Below are positions 44,064 to 53,837 of a stretch of DNA of 64,000 nt, one piece after another; within the stretch, counting starts at the first letter, position 1; every line of letters starts with the position of its first letter. The DNA comes from an uncultured Christensenella sp. (lineage in GTDB: Bacteria; Bacillota; Clostridia; Christensenellales; CAG-917): positions 62,001 through 126,000 of the forward strand of contig CAJTQT010000003.1 of NCBI GenBank assembly GCA_910578325.1. Direction: 5' to 3'. Under the pieces are notes generated by a model that was not told the origin of the DNA, ran no database searches, and saw only the letters and a list, made by a program, of their open reading frames with translations. The position numbers and the translations under genes are program-made.

Positions 44064-44087
44064 GTCTATTTCGGATATTATCCGTAA

Positions 44088-46025
44088 TTATTTTATTTGT
44101 TTGGCGGCAACTTCCATAAGGCACTTTGCTACGAACTCCTCCACGGTCATAGTTCCGAGGTCGCCTTCGCTGCGATGGCGGACAGAAACTACGCCCTGCT
44201 CCGCCTCCTTATCGCCTATAACGAGAATATACGGCACCTTTTCCAGTTGCGCTTCTCTGATTTTTTTGCCCAGTTTTTCGCTTCTTACGTCCGCTTCCGC
44301 GCGCAAGCCCGCTCCGGACAGAACCGACGTAATTTCGTTCGCCTTTTCCATAGTGCGGTCTGTAAGCGAAAGCACTCTCACCTGTTCGGGAGCCAGCCAC
44401 ATCGGGAACGCTCCGTTATACTTCTCTATCAACATTCCCAGCGTGCGCTCGTAGCAGCCTATCGAACTTCTGTGAATGATGTAAGGCACCGCTTTTTCGC
44501 CGTTCTCGTCGATGTAAATCATATCGAAACGCTTTGCAAGCGAAAAATCGATTTGCACCGTGAAAAGCGTATCCTCTTTTCCGTGTACGTTTCTGCCCTG
44601 AACGTCGAGTTTTGGTCCGTAGAAAGCAGCCTCTCCCCAGGCTTCCTCGTATTTGATTCCGAGATCGTCGAGTATGGTTTTCATAGTAGATTCAACTCTT
44701 TCCCATTCCTCCGCGCTGCCTACGTATTTATCCGCGTTCTTAGGATCCCAACGCGAGAAACGGTACCAGATATCGTCCGCTATGCCGAATATTGCGGCAA
44801 GATACTTTATCAAATCCACACAGCCCGCAAACTCTTTTTCAAGTTGGTCGGGAGTGCATACGATATGACCGTCGGCAAGAGTGAACTGACGTATTCTTGT
44901 AAGTCCGTGCATTTCTCCGCTTGCCTCTTTGCGGAATTCGGTAGCGGTCTCCGCGTATCTGACGGGCAAATCGCGATAACTCTTCAATCCGTTTTTATAT
45001 ATTGTGAACTGCAACGGACACGTCATAGGACGCAGACAAAGAATCTCGTCGTCGACGTCTTCTTCGCCTATATAAAACATCTTATCCTTATAGTGATCCC
45101 AGTGCCCCGAAGTGATAAATAAATTGTTTTTTGTCATTATCGGAGTCTTTGTAAGGAGATAACCGCGTCTCTGTTCTTCGTCCTCTACAAAGCGTTGCAT
45201 AATCTGCATTACACGCGCGCCTTTAGGCATAATGAGCGGAAGCCCTTGTCCTATATTCTCATCGGTCATAAAGAAGCCGAGATCTCTGCCGACTTTGTTA
45301 TGATCGCGGGATTTTGCCTCTTCCAACTTCTGAATATACTCTTCCAGATCCGATTTTTTCTCAAACGCTGTGCCGTAAATACGCGTCAGCATCTTGTTCT
45401 TTTCGTTTCCGCGCCAGTACGCACCCGTAAGAGATGTGAGTTTAAAGGCTTTTATCTTGCCTGTAGAAGTCAGATGAGGACCGCTGCACAGGTCAATAAA
45501 GTCCCCCTGCTGATAAAACGAAATGTCCTCGCCCTCGGGAATATCCGCAAGAAGTTCGGTTTTATAATTCTGTTTCATCTTGCGTATAAGTTTTTCCGCT
45601 TCGTCGCGCGGAAGCACCGTGCGCTTTATGGGAAGATTCGCCTTGATAATACTTTTCATTTCCGCTTCGATTTTCTCGAAGTCGCTTTGAGCAATCGGAG
45701 TTTTAAAATCGAAATCATAATAGAATCCGTTCTCAACCGCAGGCCCTATTGCCAACTGTACGGTGGGATACACCGTTTTAACCGCTTGCGCAAGCACGTG
45801 TGCGCAGGTGTGGCGATAGACGCGCTTTCCTTCCTCGCTGTCGAATGTGAAAACTTCAAATTCGCAGTCGCGGTCGATTGCCGTATCCATAGAAGCGAGT
45901 TGACCGTCAATCTTGCATACGATTGCCGCTCTTGCCAGTCCTTCGCTGATTTGCTTTGCCGCGTCGAATGCGGATATTCCGCTTTCAACGGACAGTTTGC
46001 TGCCGTTTTTCAATGTTAGTTCCAT
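44088..46025 (-). CDS. thrS: Threonyl-tRNA synthetase
   Basis: 645 aa from the ATG at 46025 (GGAGG before it; an earlier start adds five residues). TGS domain 1-60, editing domain with HTCAHVLAQAV, class II core with the RNEASGEMHGL motif region and GCYERTLGMLIE, anticodon domain at the C-terminus with LSLTDRTMEKA and RADVRSEKLGKKIREA. All four domains present at normal length. Confidence 0.98.
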   Translation of the reverse strand: MELTLKNGSKLSVESGISAFDAAKQISEGLARAAIVCKIDGQLASMDTAIDRDCEFEVFTFDSEEGKRVYRHTCAHVLAQAVKTVYPTVQLAIGPAVENGFYYDFDFKTPIAQSDFEKIEAEMKSIIKANLPIKRTVLPRDEAEKLIRKMKQNYKTELLADIPEGEDISFYQQGDFIDLCSGPHLTSTGKIKAFKLTSLTGAYWRGNEKNKMLTRIYGTAFEKKSDLEEYIQKLEEAKSRDHNKVGRDLGFFMTDENIGQGLPLIMPKGARVMQIMQRFVEDEEQRRGYLLTKTPIMTKNNLFITSGHWDHYKDKMFYIGEEDVDDEILCLRPMTCPLQFTIYKNGLKSYRDLPVRYAETATEFRKEASGEMHGLTRIRQFTLADGHIVCTPDQLEKEFAGCVDLIKYLAAIFGIADDIWYRFSRWDPKNADKYVGSAEEWERVESTMKTILDDLGIKYEEAWGEAAFYGPKLDVQGRNVHGKEDTLFTVQIDFSLAKRFDMIYIDENGEKAVPYIIHRSSIGCYERTLGMLIEKYNGAFPMWLAPEQVRVLSLTDRTMEKANEITSVLSGAGLRAEADVRSEKLGKKIREAQLEKVPYILVIGDKEAEQGVVSVRHRSEGDLGTMTVEEFVAKCLMEVAAKQIK

Positions 46026-46093
46026 AAAACCTCCGCGCAATCAACCTCACAAAGGGTTGTACGCAATTTATTTACTCTTTAAGAGCATTGAAT

Positions 46094-46122
46094 ATTATAG
46101 TTTCATCTATCCGCAAAGTCAA
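46094..46122 (-). promoter_or_regulatory. thrS promoter
   Basis: TTGACT (46122-46117), 17-base spacer, TATAAT (46099-46094). The leader is only about 62 bases with a small CAACC/GGTTG hairpin, too short for a T-box. Confidence 0.8.
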
Positions 46123-46183
46123 CCGAAATCGCCCTTTCGCCGCAGTGTTCCTGGCCTGCGCTCACTTTCTTATGCTCATCTTG

Positions 46184-46212
46184 TTGACATCGCTTTTTAT
46201 ATCTGATATATT
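46184..46212 (+). promoter_or_regulatory. pnuC promoter
   Basis: TTGACA (46184-46189), 17-base spacer, TATATT (46207-46212), a near-consensus sigma-A promoter divergent from the thrS one. Confidence 0.85.
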
Positions 46213-46218
46213 ATGAAC

Positions 46219-46320
46219 GTCGAACTTAACTGCCACCGGGTAGTGCAATGCTCAGCATTCGTCGACACATCGTTAGGTCTTTGAAGATGTGTCATACGGG
46301 TGCTTATTTTTTTGGAGAAT
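46219..46320 (+). ncRNA. Structured leader of pnuC-type gene, possible riboswitch
   Basis: About 105 bases between predicted start and ATG. Hairpins AATGC-TCA-GCATT (46246-46259) and GACACATC/GATGTGTC (46264-46294); GTCGA/TCGAC (46219-46266) can close the first part, in competition with the second stem. CACC (46233) can pair with GGTG (46299). The SD GGAG follows a seven-T run, so attenuation or SD control is possible. It does not match the conserved bases I know for TPP, FMN or preQ1; NAD+-II is a candidate that I cannot confirm. Confidence 0.5.
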
Positions 46321-46323
46321 GCA

Positions 46324-47046
46324 ATGAAAAAAACCTTTATTACAAACCCGTTTAAGAGCCTTGCTCCCCGCGACTATATACTTTGGACGGTTTCCGTAAT
46401 CATAAACGTCATAGCCTTTGGCGTATCCGGCTGGAAAGACCCGCTGTCATTCGTATCCGCGGTGATAGGCGTAACCGCGCTCATTTTCCACGCAAAAGGA
46501 CACGTGATAAGCGAAATCATTATGGTTGTTTTCGCAGTGTTTTACAGCATAGTATCTTTTATTCTGCACTATTACAGCGAGTTTATCACCTATGCGTTTA
46601 TGTCGGGACCGATCGCGCTGTTTTCGGTTTTCTCCTGGTTGAAAAACCCGCACGGCAAAAGCGGACAGGTTAAAGTCGCGTCTCTGACAAAAAAGAAAAT
46701 CGCGATTATGTTTGTGCTTACGGCGGCCGTTACAACATCTTTCTATTTTATCCTGCGCGCGCTGAATACGCCTAATCTCGCCGTCAGCACCCTTTCGATC
46801 GCAACCAGTTTTCTCGCCTGTTATCTCGCCTTTCTGCGCTCTCCGTGGTATGCGATCGCGTACTCTGCAAACGACATAGTTCTTATCGTGCTTTGGGTGC
46901 TCGCAACAATAAAAGATATCTCGTATCTGCCTATGGTGACTTGCTTCTCCGTTTTTCTTGTAAACGACGTTTACGGATTTATATGCTGGTGCAAGATGAA
47001 GAAATCGCAGGATGTTGAAACAGACGGCGGGAATGAGCGCGAATAA
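46324..47046 (+). CDS. pnuC: PnuC-family vitamin/nucleoside transporter
   Basis: 240 aa from the ATG at 46324 (GGAG six bases upstream). PnuC proteins import nicotinamide riboside or, in sister groups, thiamine or riboflavin by facilitated diffusion. Seven hydrophobic helices, with VSGWKDPLSFVSAVIGVTALIFHAKG and the conserved WYAIAYSANDIVLIVLW and NDVYGFICW segments. Substrate cannot be fixed from sequence; the leader may reveal it. Confidence 0.88.
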   Translation: MKKTFITNPFKSLAPRDYILWTVSVIINVIAFGVSGWKDPLSFVSAVIGVTALIFHAKGHVISEIIMVVFAVFYSIVSFILHYYSEFITYAFMSGPIALFSVFSWLKNPHGKSGQVKVASLTKKKIAIMFVLTAAVTTSFYFILRALNTPNLAVSTLSIATSFLACYLAFLRSPWYAIAYSANDIVLIVLWVLATIKDISYLPMVTCFSVFLVNDVYGFICWCKMKKSQDVETDGGNERE

Positions 47047-47143
47047 ATTAGTTAGCCACTATTGCCTATTGCTTTTATACTTTTCATATTATATAATATT
47101 TTTATCATATATCTAACGGTCAATGCCGATATAGGAAGTAGTT

Positions 47144-48289
47144 ATGAAAAAGAAAGTTATATTTATCACAATCATACTTGCCGTTATCATTGCAAGCGTA
47201 GCCTTACTTGCAGCGTGCAATCCCACCCAAACCACCGAGGATAAGTCGTTTGCAAACGCCGAATTTGTAGGATTCAGACAGAAAATCGTAAAAGTTTTAA
47301 AGGACAACGGAATTTTTGTCAACGACTTAGATGCCAAACATAAGAATACCGCGATGCCGTCAGGCGATAACAAATTCTCTCTGATGTCCGCAAAAGCCGA
47401 ATTAAGCGACTTTGACAAAATTATGGTTAAACCCGAGTTTGTCGCGAGCAGCGAAGACTATGATTTTGCAATAAAGCAGGTCTTCGGCGTATCAATGAAG
47501 ATGTCGCTGTGCCTCGGCGACGGCATAAGCAACTATTTCGGAGAAACCTCGTTTTTCGATATACCTGTCAAAATCGGCGATTCGTATATGTCTGTGTCGG
47601 AGGACGGCAATGTGAACACCGTGCGCGCTTATTCGCCCTATGAGAGCGGCTACGGAGATATATTCGATAAAATCGTCCTCGAGTTTCAGTCGGACAAGGA
47701 ATATACGTTCACCTCACTTTCTCTCGGCAACGGCTCTGCGATGTTCGCAAGCGGAAACTCGGATAAACAGTTTATATTAATAAATAAACTCAACGAAAGC
47801 GAAAGCGAAATAATATACTCGCCCAACGGCAGAGAGTTTTATTTCTCCAACAAACAGACGGAATTCGAAGCCTGCCTGAACGTAGTAGGCGACGAAGCAT
47901 TCAGTGTAGACAAGGATAAGTTTTATTCTAATAAAAACCACGTCCGATACGAGTTTTCGGAGGAGCAGAATCAGGCGCTCACGGATAAATATTTCAAGGA
48001 AATACAGTCCGATCAGTCCACAGACCAGAGACAAGGCGTCAACACAATAACGAAAGGCGGAATAACTTATGCGGACCGTTATTTTGAATTCCAAAACAAT
48101 ACGGTTGCCGTCATTCCCGACGGAACGGAATATATCAGCAAGGAATTTATTATTGACGATACCACGAACACTATAAACTCGCTATCGATTCCGAGTTCTT
48201 TAAAAGGCGTGGTGCAGACGCACGATGAAAAAACAGGAGAGGAACTTGCCGTACCTAAAATCGTTGATGCAACCGAACTCAGAATATAA
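47144..48289 (+). CDS. Lipoprotein, N-terminal part of the interrupted gene
   Basis: 381 aa with signal peptide and lipobox LLAAC, then a mixed domain of unknown type. It ends at the TAA in the middle of a leucine-rich-type repeat, so on its own it would be a truncated secreted lipoprotein. No Shine-Dalgarno sequence is strong (AGGAAGTAGTT before the ATG). Confidence 0.6.
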   Translation: MKKKVIFITIILAVIIASVALLAACNPTQTTEDKSFANAEFVGFRQKIVKVLKDNGIFVNDLDAKHKNTAMPSGDNKFSLMSAKAELSDFDKIMVKPEFVASSEDYDFAIKQVFGVSMKMSLCLGDGISNYFGETSFFDIPVKIGDSYMSVSEDGNVNTVRAYSPYESGYGDIFDKIVLEFQSDKEYTFTSLSLGNGSAMFASGNSDKQFILINKLNESESEIIYSPNGREFYFSNKQTEFEACLNVVGDEAFSVDKDKFYSNKNHVRYEFSEEQNQALTDKYFKEIQSDQSTDQRQGVNTITKGGITYADRYFEFQNNTVAVIPDGTEYISKEFIIDDTTNTINSLSIPSSLKGVVQTHDEKTGEELAVPKIVDATELRI

Positions 48290-48445
48290 CAGCACTGCGA
48301 CAATTCCTCGTCATCGTCGATCAAGGCATTAAAAAGCATAACGGTTGCGAACGGCTCCCCTCTGTTCAAATCGGGCACGGGACATCTGCGTAACACCGAC
48401 GGCATCTACATATATCTTATCGACGCGCCCGTCGACGATTACGAT

Positions 48446-49903
48446 ATGTCGCTGTTTAGCGAACAAGCATCATATGCTTTGGCGAGATATGCGTTGTTAG
48501 GATATACAAATCTTTGTTTCAGCGCAACTGAGATAGATTACGACTTTGACGGCGAAATGTCGGTCAACTTCCACTCTTCCCTTTTCAAAAATCTTACGAC
48601 AATCAATTTAAAAGGCACGTATAACGAAAACAACTACAAATACGGATTGTCGATAGGCGTTTATAAAGATTTGACCGTGAATGTAGATATTGCCGATTCC
48701 TTTAAATTCCACGGCTTGCCTATAAACTTCGTCTTTGTCTCTATGAATTACAACCGTCATTCTGTCACGGTAAATCTCAAAGGATTGACTTGCATTGACG
48801 AAATAACCGCGCAGGACGTTTCGGTGACCGTCAATATGGGTATGCCGAAAATCATATACGAAATATCCGAAGGCGTAAGGCTGCCCAACGAAAGCGACGG
48901 TGTAAATTACGTCTACGTTCCCACTTCGCTCACGGAGGAACAGGCTCAGAATTTCAATTTTGCAATTCATACAAGGTCGGGACAAATGGAGTTGGAAGTA
49001 TCCCCCAACTCAGCCGATGAAACGTTCGTTATGCCCGAGGAAGCGGGCTTCGACGTGACCGCTATCGAAATAAAGGATTCTTATTTTACGAAGCAAATCA
49101 CTTTCAACAGCAAAGTCAAGTACGTAATATGTAACGAAATTATAAATAACGACCTTGAACTCGTATATAACGGAACAGTTGCAGAGTTCGAGAAAAAAGT
49201 ACAGATTATCTGCTACGGTAAGAAATATGAATTCAAGGTACGCTGCTCCGACGGAACTAAAACTTACAGCGGAACAACGACGATTCCCGAAAACGAACTC
49301 TGTCATGTAACGCTCTTGATTTACAATGCGCAAAACCGCCTGTTATCCATAGAAGTTCCCGCGGCAAAGGGCAAACCGTTCTACTACGACTGGTGGATCG
49401 ACTTCTCAGAGGATATCCCCGACGGCGAATATATCGCGCTCGCACACGGCGGCGGCAATATCCTCGCACAGGTACAATACCACTATGAGATCCGCGAAAG
49501 TTACGAAACACCGTTTATGCACCTCGCAAGCATTGCCTACGACAAAAAGTTGACGGGCGATATGACGTTTACCATCGTGCCATTCACAAAAATATATGAA
49601 CCTGAAAGAGTAACCGTTCAAGTTCCGGACTTTGAGTGCGAACTTGACATATACTGGTCTAATTCTGTTGTAAATCTTGTAGAAGGCTCTGCCAAATATA
49701 AAGGCAAAGTGCTCCGCCCCGATTGCAACGGTTCGTTTACAATGCCGGAGGAATGTCATTTCACATTCTATACGGAAGACTACAAAACTATGATCGAGGT
49801 GTATATCGAATATCATCTCTCGTTGGAAAACATTATTAACGGCGAGGTTTGCTTTGGTTATTCGGCTATAGAAACTCATATAAGAAATATGGATAATAAA
49901 TAG
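48446..49903 (+). CDS. C-terminal part of the interrupted lipoprotein gene
   Basis: 485 aa from the first ATG after the stop, beta-rich, with repeated FVMPEEAGF/FTMPEECHF elements about 240 residues apart that mark duplicated domains. No signal peptide and no ribosome site, so it is unlikely to be translated on its own. The reading frame in fact continues back to 48290. Confidence 0.5.
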   Translation: MSLFSEQASYALARYALLGYTNLCFSATEIDYDFDGEMSVNFHSSLFKNLTTINLKGTYNENNYKYGLSIGVYKDLTVNVDIADSFKFHGLPINFVFVSMNYNRHSVTVNLKGLTCIDEITAQDVSVTVNMGMPKIIYEISEGVRLPNESDGVNYVYVPTSLTEEQAQNFNFAIHTRSGQMELEVSPNSADETFVMPEEAGFDVTAIEIKDSYFTKQITFNSKVKYVICNEIINNDLELVYNGTVAEFEKKVQIICYGKKYEFKVRCSDGTKTYSGTTTIPENELCHVTLLIYNAQNRLLSIEVPAAKGKPFYYDWWIDFSEDIPDGEYIALAHGGGNILAQVQYHYEIRESYETPFMHLASIAYDKKLTGDMTFTIVPFTKIYEPERVTVQVPDFECELDIYWSNSVVNLVEGSAKYKGKVLRPDCNGSFTMPEECHFTFYTEDYKTMIEVYIEYHLSLENIINGEVCFGYSAIETHIRNMDNK

Positions 49904-49928
49904 TTTAATACAATGCATATTTAAAATA

Positions 49929-49961
49929 TACAAAAAGCGCGGTCAAACCGCGCTTTTTGTA
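49929..49961. terminator. Bidirectional terminator between lipoprotein gene and lacZ
   Basis: Perfect 15-bp stem TACAAAAAGCGCGGT/ACCGCGCTTTTTGTA with a CAA loop; A and T runs on both sides. Confidence 0.85.
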
Positions 49962-50007
49962 TATCTGTAAATATCGTTTCGCCTTTGAAGGCGTAACACA
50001 CTTCCTT

Positions 50008-53000
50008 TTATTTAATTATAAACTCAAACTCGTGCGATTTGTTTGGCAATATTTTGTAACGTTTTTTAGTGCATGCCAGAGCGGGAATATCGCCGCCTAC
50101 TCCGCGTTGCATTCCGTCTATAAACACTTCCAAGCACTCGCCGTGTCTGAGTTCGTGAGCGTGCGTAGCGTCGTCGAGCGCCTCCTGCGTGTAGTCGTGC
50201 ACACTGAATTCAAACGGTTTTTCGAGAGCCTCGAAAATCAACCCTCCGTTGCCGACCGTCAGATAGCGCGTATCGCAATGGTTGCCGTTTTCCTGCGGCA
50301 CAAGATAATCGTGCTCGAAATCGGCGACAGTGCCTTCATACACGCCCAGTTTAGCCGCCGCTTTTCTGTCGCAATAGTTCTCGTGCGGACCTCTTCCGAA
50401 AAATTCTACTCTGTCATCGGCAGCAAGTCCCGCTCTGAATCCGTAACGGGGCAAACTGAAAATATTGTTGCGCACGCGCATATACACTCTCAATCCGTCC
50501 TCACCCGCTTCGTAAACTGTTTTAAGCACGGACAGTTGCGGGAAACAGCCCCAGTCAATTTCAACGCGTTTATCGCTGATGACCATATTTGATTTTACAA
50601 GCCTTTCGTCGCATACTTTGAAATACTTCTTGCCCAGTATGCTCTGCGCAAACTCCGGCAGTTGCGGCGACTTGTCGTTGTCAATTCTCGCGCGCCAGAA
50701 ATTCGGGCGTAAAGGAGTTGTGAGTTGCTCTGTTCCGTTTTTGACTATGGACGTGATATATCCGCTGTTTTTGTTTACTTCGCATTTGAGGTTTCCGCAT
50801 TCAATCAGAATTCTGCTATCCTCGAAGAATACCGTCTTCCCCTGCGCCTCCGTAAACCGCTTCGGAACATATCCCGTAAAATCTATTTGATTTTCGGCAA
50901 TTACGTCTCCCTTGACAAACACCCCCGAATCTTCTTTGACAACCGCATAGCAGTTAAGTGAAATTTCGCCTTCTTCGCTCGGAATTTCAATCGGAAGCGG
51001 CATTTCTCCGACGCTTAAAGGCTGTACGTCAGGCAAATCGCATTCTATGCTCTTAACCGCTTTGCCGTTTATAAGCAACTCGAACTTCGCACCGTACGCG
51101 GATAAAGGCGTAAACATAAATTCGTTTTTGAGAATCAGTCTGTCGCCGTCTCTTTCAAACCAAATCTGCTGATAAACCTTACGCACCTCGTAAAAAGCGG
51201 GATTCGGACTTCTGTCCGCCCTTACTATGCCGTTGAACGCAAAAGTTCCGTCGTTGGGCTTATCGCCCCAGTCGCCGCCGTATGTATATTCGACGGTTCC
51301 GTCCGCCGCCGTACGTTTTATGGACTGGTCTGCAAAATCCCATATATATCCGCCGCAAAGCCTGTCGTGAGCGCGGAAGTGCTTCCAGTAGTCTTCGAAG
51401 TTGCCGAGACTGTTGCCCATACAGTGAGCGTATTCGCACTGTATGTACGGCTTATCCTTATACATAGAAGGAGTTAGCAGATGCCCGAACGGAGCCCACA
51501 GAGCCTGACTGTGCTTATGACAGCGGTTTTGGGCAATACGCTCCATAGTTTCCTCTTTGGTATACATCTCGCTGACCATATCCGATACCTTTACGTGCGC
51601 GTCGGGTTCGTAATGTATCGGACGGGTGCTGTCAAGCGCAAGCGCGGCTTTTTTCATTTCCGCAAAAGCCTTTCCGTTGCCGCTCTCGTTGCCGAGAGAC
51701 CAGAAAAGAATACACGCGTGATTGCGATACGTGCGCACCATACTGCGCATTCTGTGACAGCATTGCTTTATCCAACGCTTATTGGAACGCGGCACGCGCG
51801 TGGCAAGTCCGTGCGTTTCGAGATTGTTCTCGCTCATCACCATAATGCCGTATTTGTCGCACAGTTCGTAAAAATCTCTGCTGTTGGGATAATGCGAAGT
51901 CCTTATACTGTTTACGTTGTTGCGTTTGAGCAAGATTATATCCGCTTCGGTATACTCTCTGGGCACGGCGTGACCGAAATCCGGATGAAATTCGTGACGG
52001 TTGACGCCGCGGATTTTGAGTTTTCTGCCGTTGAGAGCAATATAAGGCTCTTTCCCATCTTTCATAGGCACTATTTCGATCTTTCTGAAACCGAAATCAA
52101 TCTCGCGCCTATCTGCGAAAGTTTCATTTCCGTTAACGGCGGTCACCAAAGTAAACCTCAGTTTATATAGATACGGATTCTCAGAGTTCCAAAGTTGCGG
52201 AGCGGCAACGTCTTCGACTATTTTTACGGGAAGAGTCTCTCCGCCGTCAGGTCCTACGAGCACGAATTTTGCGCTGCTGACCGCGTTCCCCTCCGCATCT
52301 AAAAGTTCCGCCAAAAATTCCGCGTCGTCGATTTCTACACCGTTACCGATATGTACGCTTGCGTCTATCAGAAGTTTTGCTTCCGAGAAGTCATTACCGA
52401 ATTCCGCGCGGGCATAGACGTCGGCAATTCTGACAGCGGGAAGAAATATCAATGTTACGTCTCTGAACAGTCCCGATATTCTCCACATATCCTGATCTTC
52501 GAGATAACTTCCCGTAGTATAGCGGTAGACCACTATTTTTATTTCGTTTTCACCCGCTTTTACGAACGGCGTGATATTGTATTCCTGATAATCGAACGAA
52601 TCCTCGCTGTAACCGACAAAACTGCCGTTTACATACAGTTCCGCTCCGCTGTTTGCGCAGAAATTGATATGAATATCTCCGTCTGTTTTATCAAGATTGA
52701 ACTTGCGCATATATAATCCGCACGGGTTTTCATCAGCATTTATATGCGGTTTTCCCGCGGTAGATATCGGTTTCGGATACCTTATATTCGAATATATGGG
52801 TTTGCCGTATCCTTTGAGTTGCCAGTTCGACGGGACGGATATGACGTCCCACGTATCGGGATTCAGATCAAGCAGCGTCGCGGCGACAAAATATCTGAAA
52901 TTCCACTCGCCGTTGAGAAGTTGTATTCTCTTTTCACCGTTGATGTCAATAGGAAACCCCGCGCTGTGTTTCTGACAGACGTTGTAACTGTACACGTCGG

Positions 53001-53022
53001 GATTGTTAAACAAATTTTTCAT
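50008..53022 (-). CDS. lacZ: Beta-galactosidase, GH2 family
   Basis: 1004 aa, LacZ/EbgA-type. Sugar-binding domain, two beta sandwiches, TIM barrel and C-terminal beta domain. The acid/base is E446 (SLGNESGNG) and the nucleophile E530 (IQCEYAHCMGN). No signal peptide, so lactose or a galactoside must be imported; no transporter gene is adjacent. SD AGAAGAG-like sequence before the ATG. It stands alone behind a terminator. Confidence 0.97.
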   Translation of the reverse strand: MKNLFNNPDVYSYNVCQKHSAGFPIDINGEKRIQLLNGEWNFRYFVAATLLDLNPDTWDVISVPSNWQLKGYGKPIYSNIRYPKPISTAGKPHINADENPCGLYMRKFNLDKTDGDIHINFCANSGAELYVNGSFVGYSEDSFDYQEYNITPFVKAGENEIKIVVYRYTTGSYLEDQDMWRISGLFRDVTLIFLPAVRIADVYARAEFGNDFSEAKLLIDASVHIGNGVEIDDAEFLAELLDAEGNAVSSAKFVLVGPDGGETLPVKIVEDVAAPQLWNSENPYLYKLRFTLVTAVNGNETFADRREIDFGFRKIEIVPMKDGKEPYIALNGRKLKIRGVNRHEFHPDFGHAVPREYTEADIILLKRNNVNSIRTSHYPNSRDFYELCDKYGIMVMSENNLETHGLATRVPRSNKRWIKQCCHRMRSMVRTYRNHACILFWSLGNESGNGKAFAEMKKAALALDSTRPIHYEPDAHVKVSDMVSEMYTKEETMERIAQNRCHKHSQALWAPFGHLLTPSMYKDKPYIQCEYAHCMGNSLGNFEDYWKHFRAHDRLCGGYIWDFADQSIKRTAADGTVEYTYGGDWGDKPNDGTFAFNGIVRADRSPNPAFYEVRKVYQQIWFERDGDRLILKNEFMFTPLSAYGAKFELLINGKAVKSIECDLPDVQPLSVGEMPLPIEIPSEEGEISLNCYAVVKEDSGVFVKGDVIAENQIDFTGYVPKRFTEAQGKTVFFEDSRILIECGNLKCEVNKNSGYITSIVKNGTEQLTTPLRPNFWRARIDNDKSPQLPEFAQSILGKKYFKVCDERLVKSNMVISDKRVEIDWGCFPQLSVLKTVYEAGEDGLRVYMRVRNNIFSLPRYGFRAGLAADDRVEFFGRGPHENYCDRKAAAKLGVYEGTVADFEHDYLVPQENGNHCDTRYLTVGNGGLIFEALEKPFEFSVHDYTQEALDDATHAHELRHGECLEVFIDGMQRGVGGDIPALACTKKRYKILPNKSHEFEFIIK

Positions 53023-53123
53023 CTCTTCTCCGTTAGTTTCGGGTATCTGTCTAAGTCGATATTCTTATGAACAGAAGCCGTTAAACGCGTTTATCTTTCA
53101 AATTTATCTGATAAACCGCCCTT

Positions 53124-53837
53124 TCAGTTCTCAGGCACGAAAAGTATGCCGCGGCAGTTCGGGCACTCGGCATAGTCGCCGGCATTTCTAAGTTTGGAAC
53201 AGGTGTCGTTCGGCACCTCCATATAGCACCGTCCGCACATCTTTTTATTAGAATCGTATTCTACGATAGCGGGCATCTTTTTGGTTGCGCGCAAAGATAA
53301 ATATGCTTTCATCAGAGATTCTGAAATTTCGCCTTTGAGCGATTCAAGTTCCTTTTTGATTTCGAGTACGCGAGGCTGACGCTCTCCCACGAAAGCATTG
53401 TATTCCGTTCTTGCGGCATTGTAATTTTCCGTCGCTTTTACGCCCTGATCCCACGTTTTCTTATACAAATCGTTAACCTGATCTATTTTGGACGCGGCAA
53501 CGTGCGATTCCTTCTCCAACGCGCCGATTTTGTCTGCTATGCCGGAAACTATTTTGAGATAATGCTCCGCCTCTCCTACGTCCTGAACGTCGTCGAGAAT
53601 GCCGTCGAACTCGTCGAGTTCTGCTTTAAGTGCGTCTATTTTCTCTTTCATTGCGGTATATCCAGCAAGCAGTTCGCTTGCTTCCGCTTTCAGTTTATTT
53701 ATCGTGGTTCCCGCGCCGTCGAGTTTGCTCTTTGCCAACACGTATTTCTGTCTTGCTTCGCTCTTTGCAACTTCCGCTTCAAGAGCAAGCAACTCCTGAT
53801 CTACTTTCTGATATTGCAGAATTTTATCAAATTTCAT
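53124..53837 (-). CDS. Coiled-coil zinc-ribbon protein (C4-type)
   Basis: 237 aa from the ATG at 53837 (GGAGGAAAT before it). Long alpha-helical coiled coil (about 10-180) and a C-terminal zinc ribbon with CGRC and CPNC. This protein type regularly lies next to nif3 in Bacillota. Role unknown; nucleic-acid or flagellar-type scaffolds have been suggested for relatives. Confidence 0.88.
   Translation of the reverse strand: MKFDKILQYQKVDQELLALEAEVAKSEARQKYVLAKSKLDGAGTTINKLKAEASELLAGYTAMKEKIDALKAELDEFDGILDDVQDVGEAEHYLKIVSGIADKIGALEKESHVAASKIDQVNDLYKKTWDQGVKATENYNAARTEYNAFVGERQPRVLEIKKELESLKGEISESLMKAYLSLRATKKMPAIVEYDSNKKMCGRCYMEVPNDTCSKLRNAGDYAECPNCRGILFVPEN

Larger units (their letters stand above)
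47144..49903 (+). pseudogene. Large lipoprotein gene interrupted by in-frame TAA
   Basis: Reading frame 47144-49903 would encode about 919 residues but has one stop, TAA at 48287-48289 (ELRI-stop-QHCDN). The frame is open on both sides: 52 sense codons connect the stop to the next ATG at 48446. Surface lipoprotein: lipobox LLAAC near residue 24, then BspA-like beta and leucine-rich segments (AVIPDGTEYISKEFIIDD, IKALKSITVANGSPLF) that straddle the stop. A single base change or read error explains it best. The two open parts are listed separately. Confidence 0.75.

Noticed and set aside
46026..46183. T-box upstream of thrS
   Set aside because: The promoter lies too close to the ATG and no T-box consensus (AGGGUGGNACCGCG) is present.
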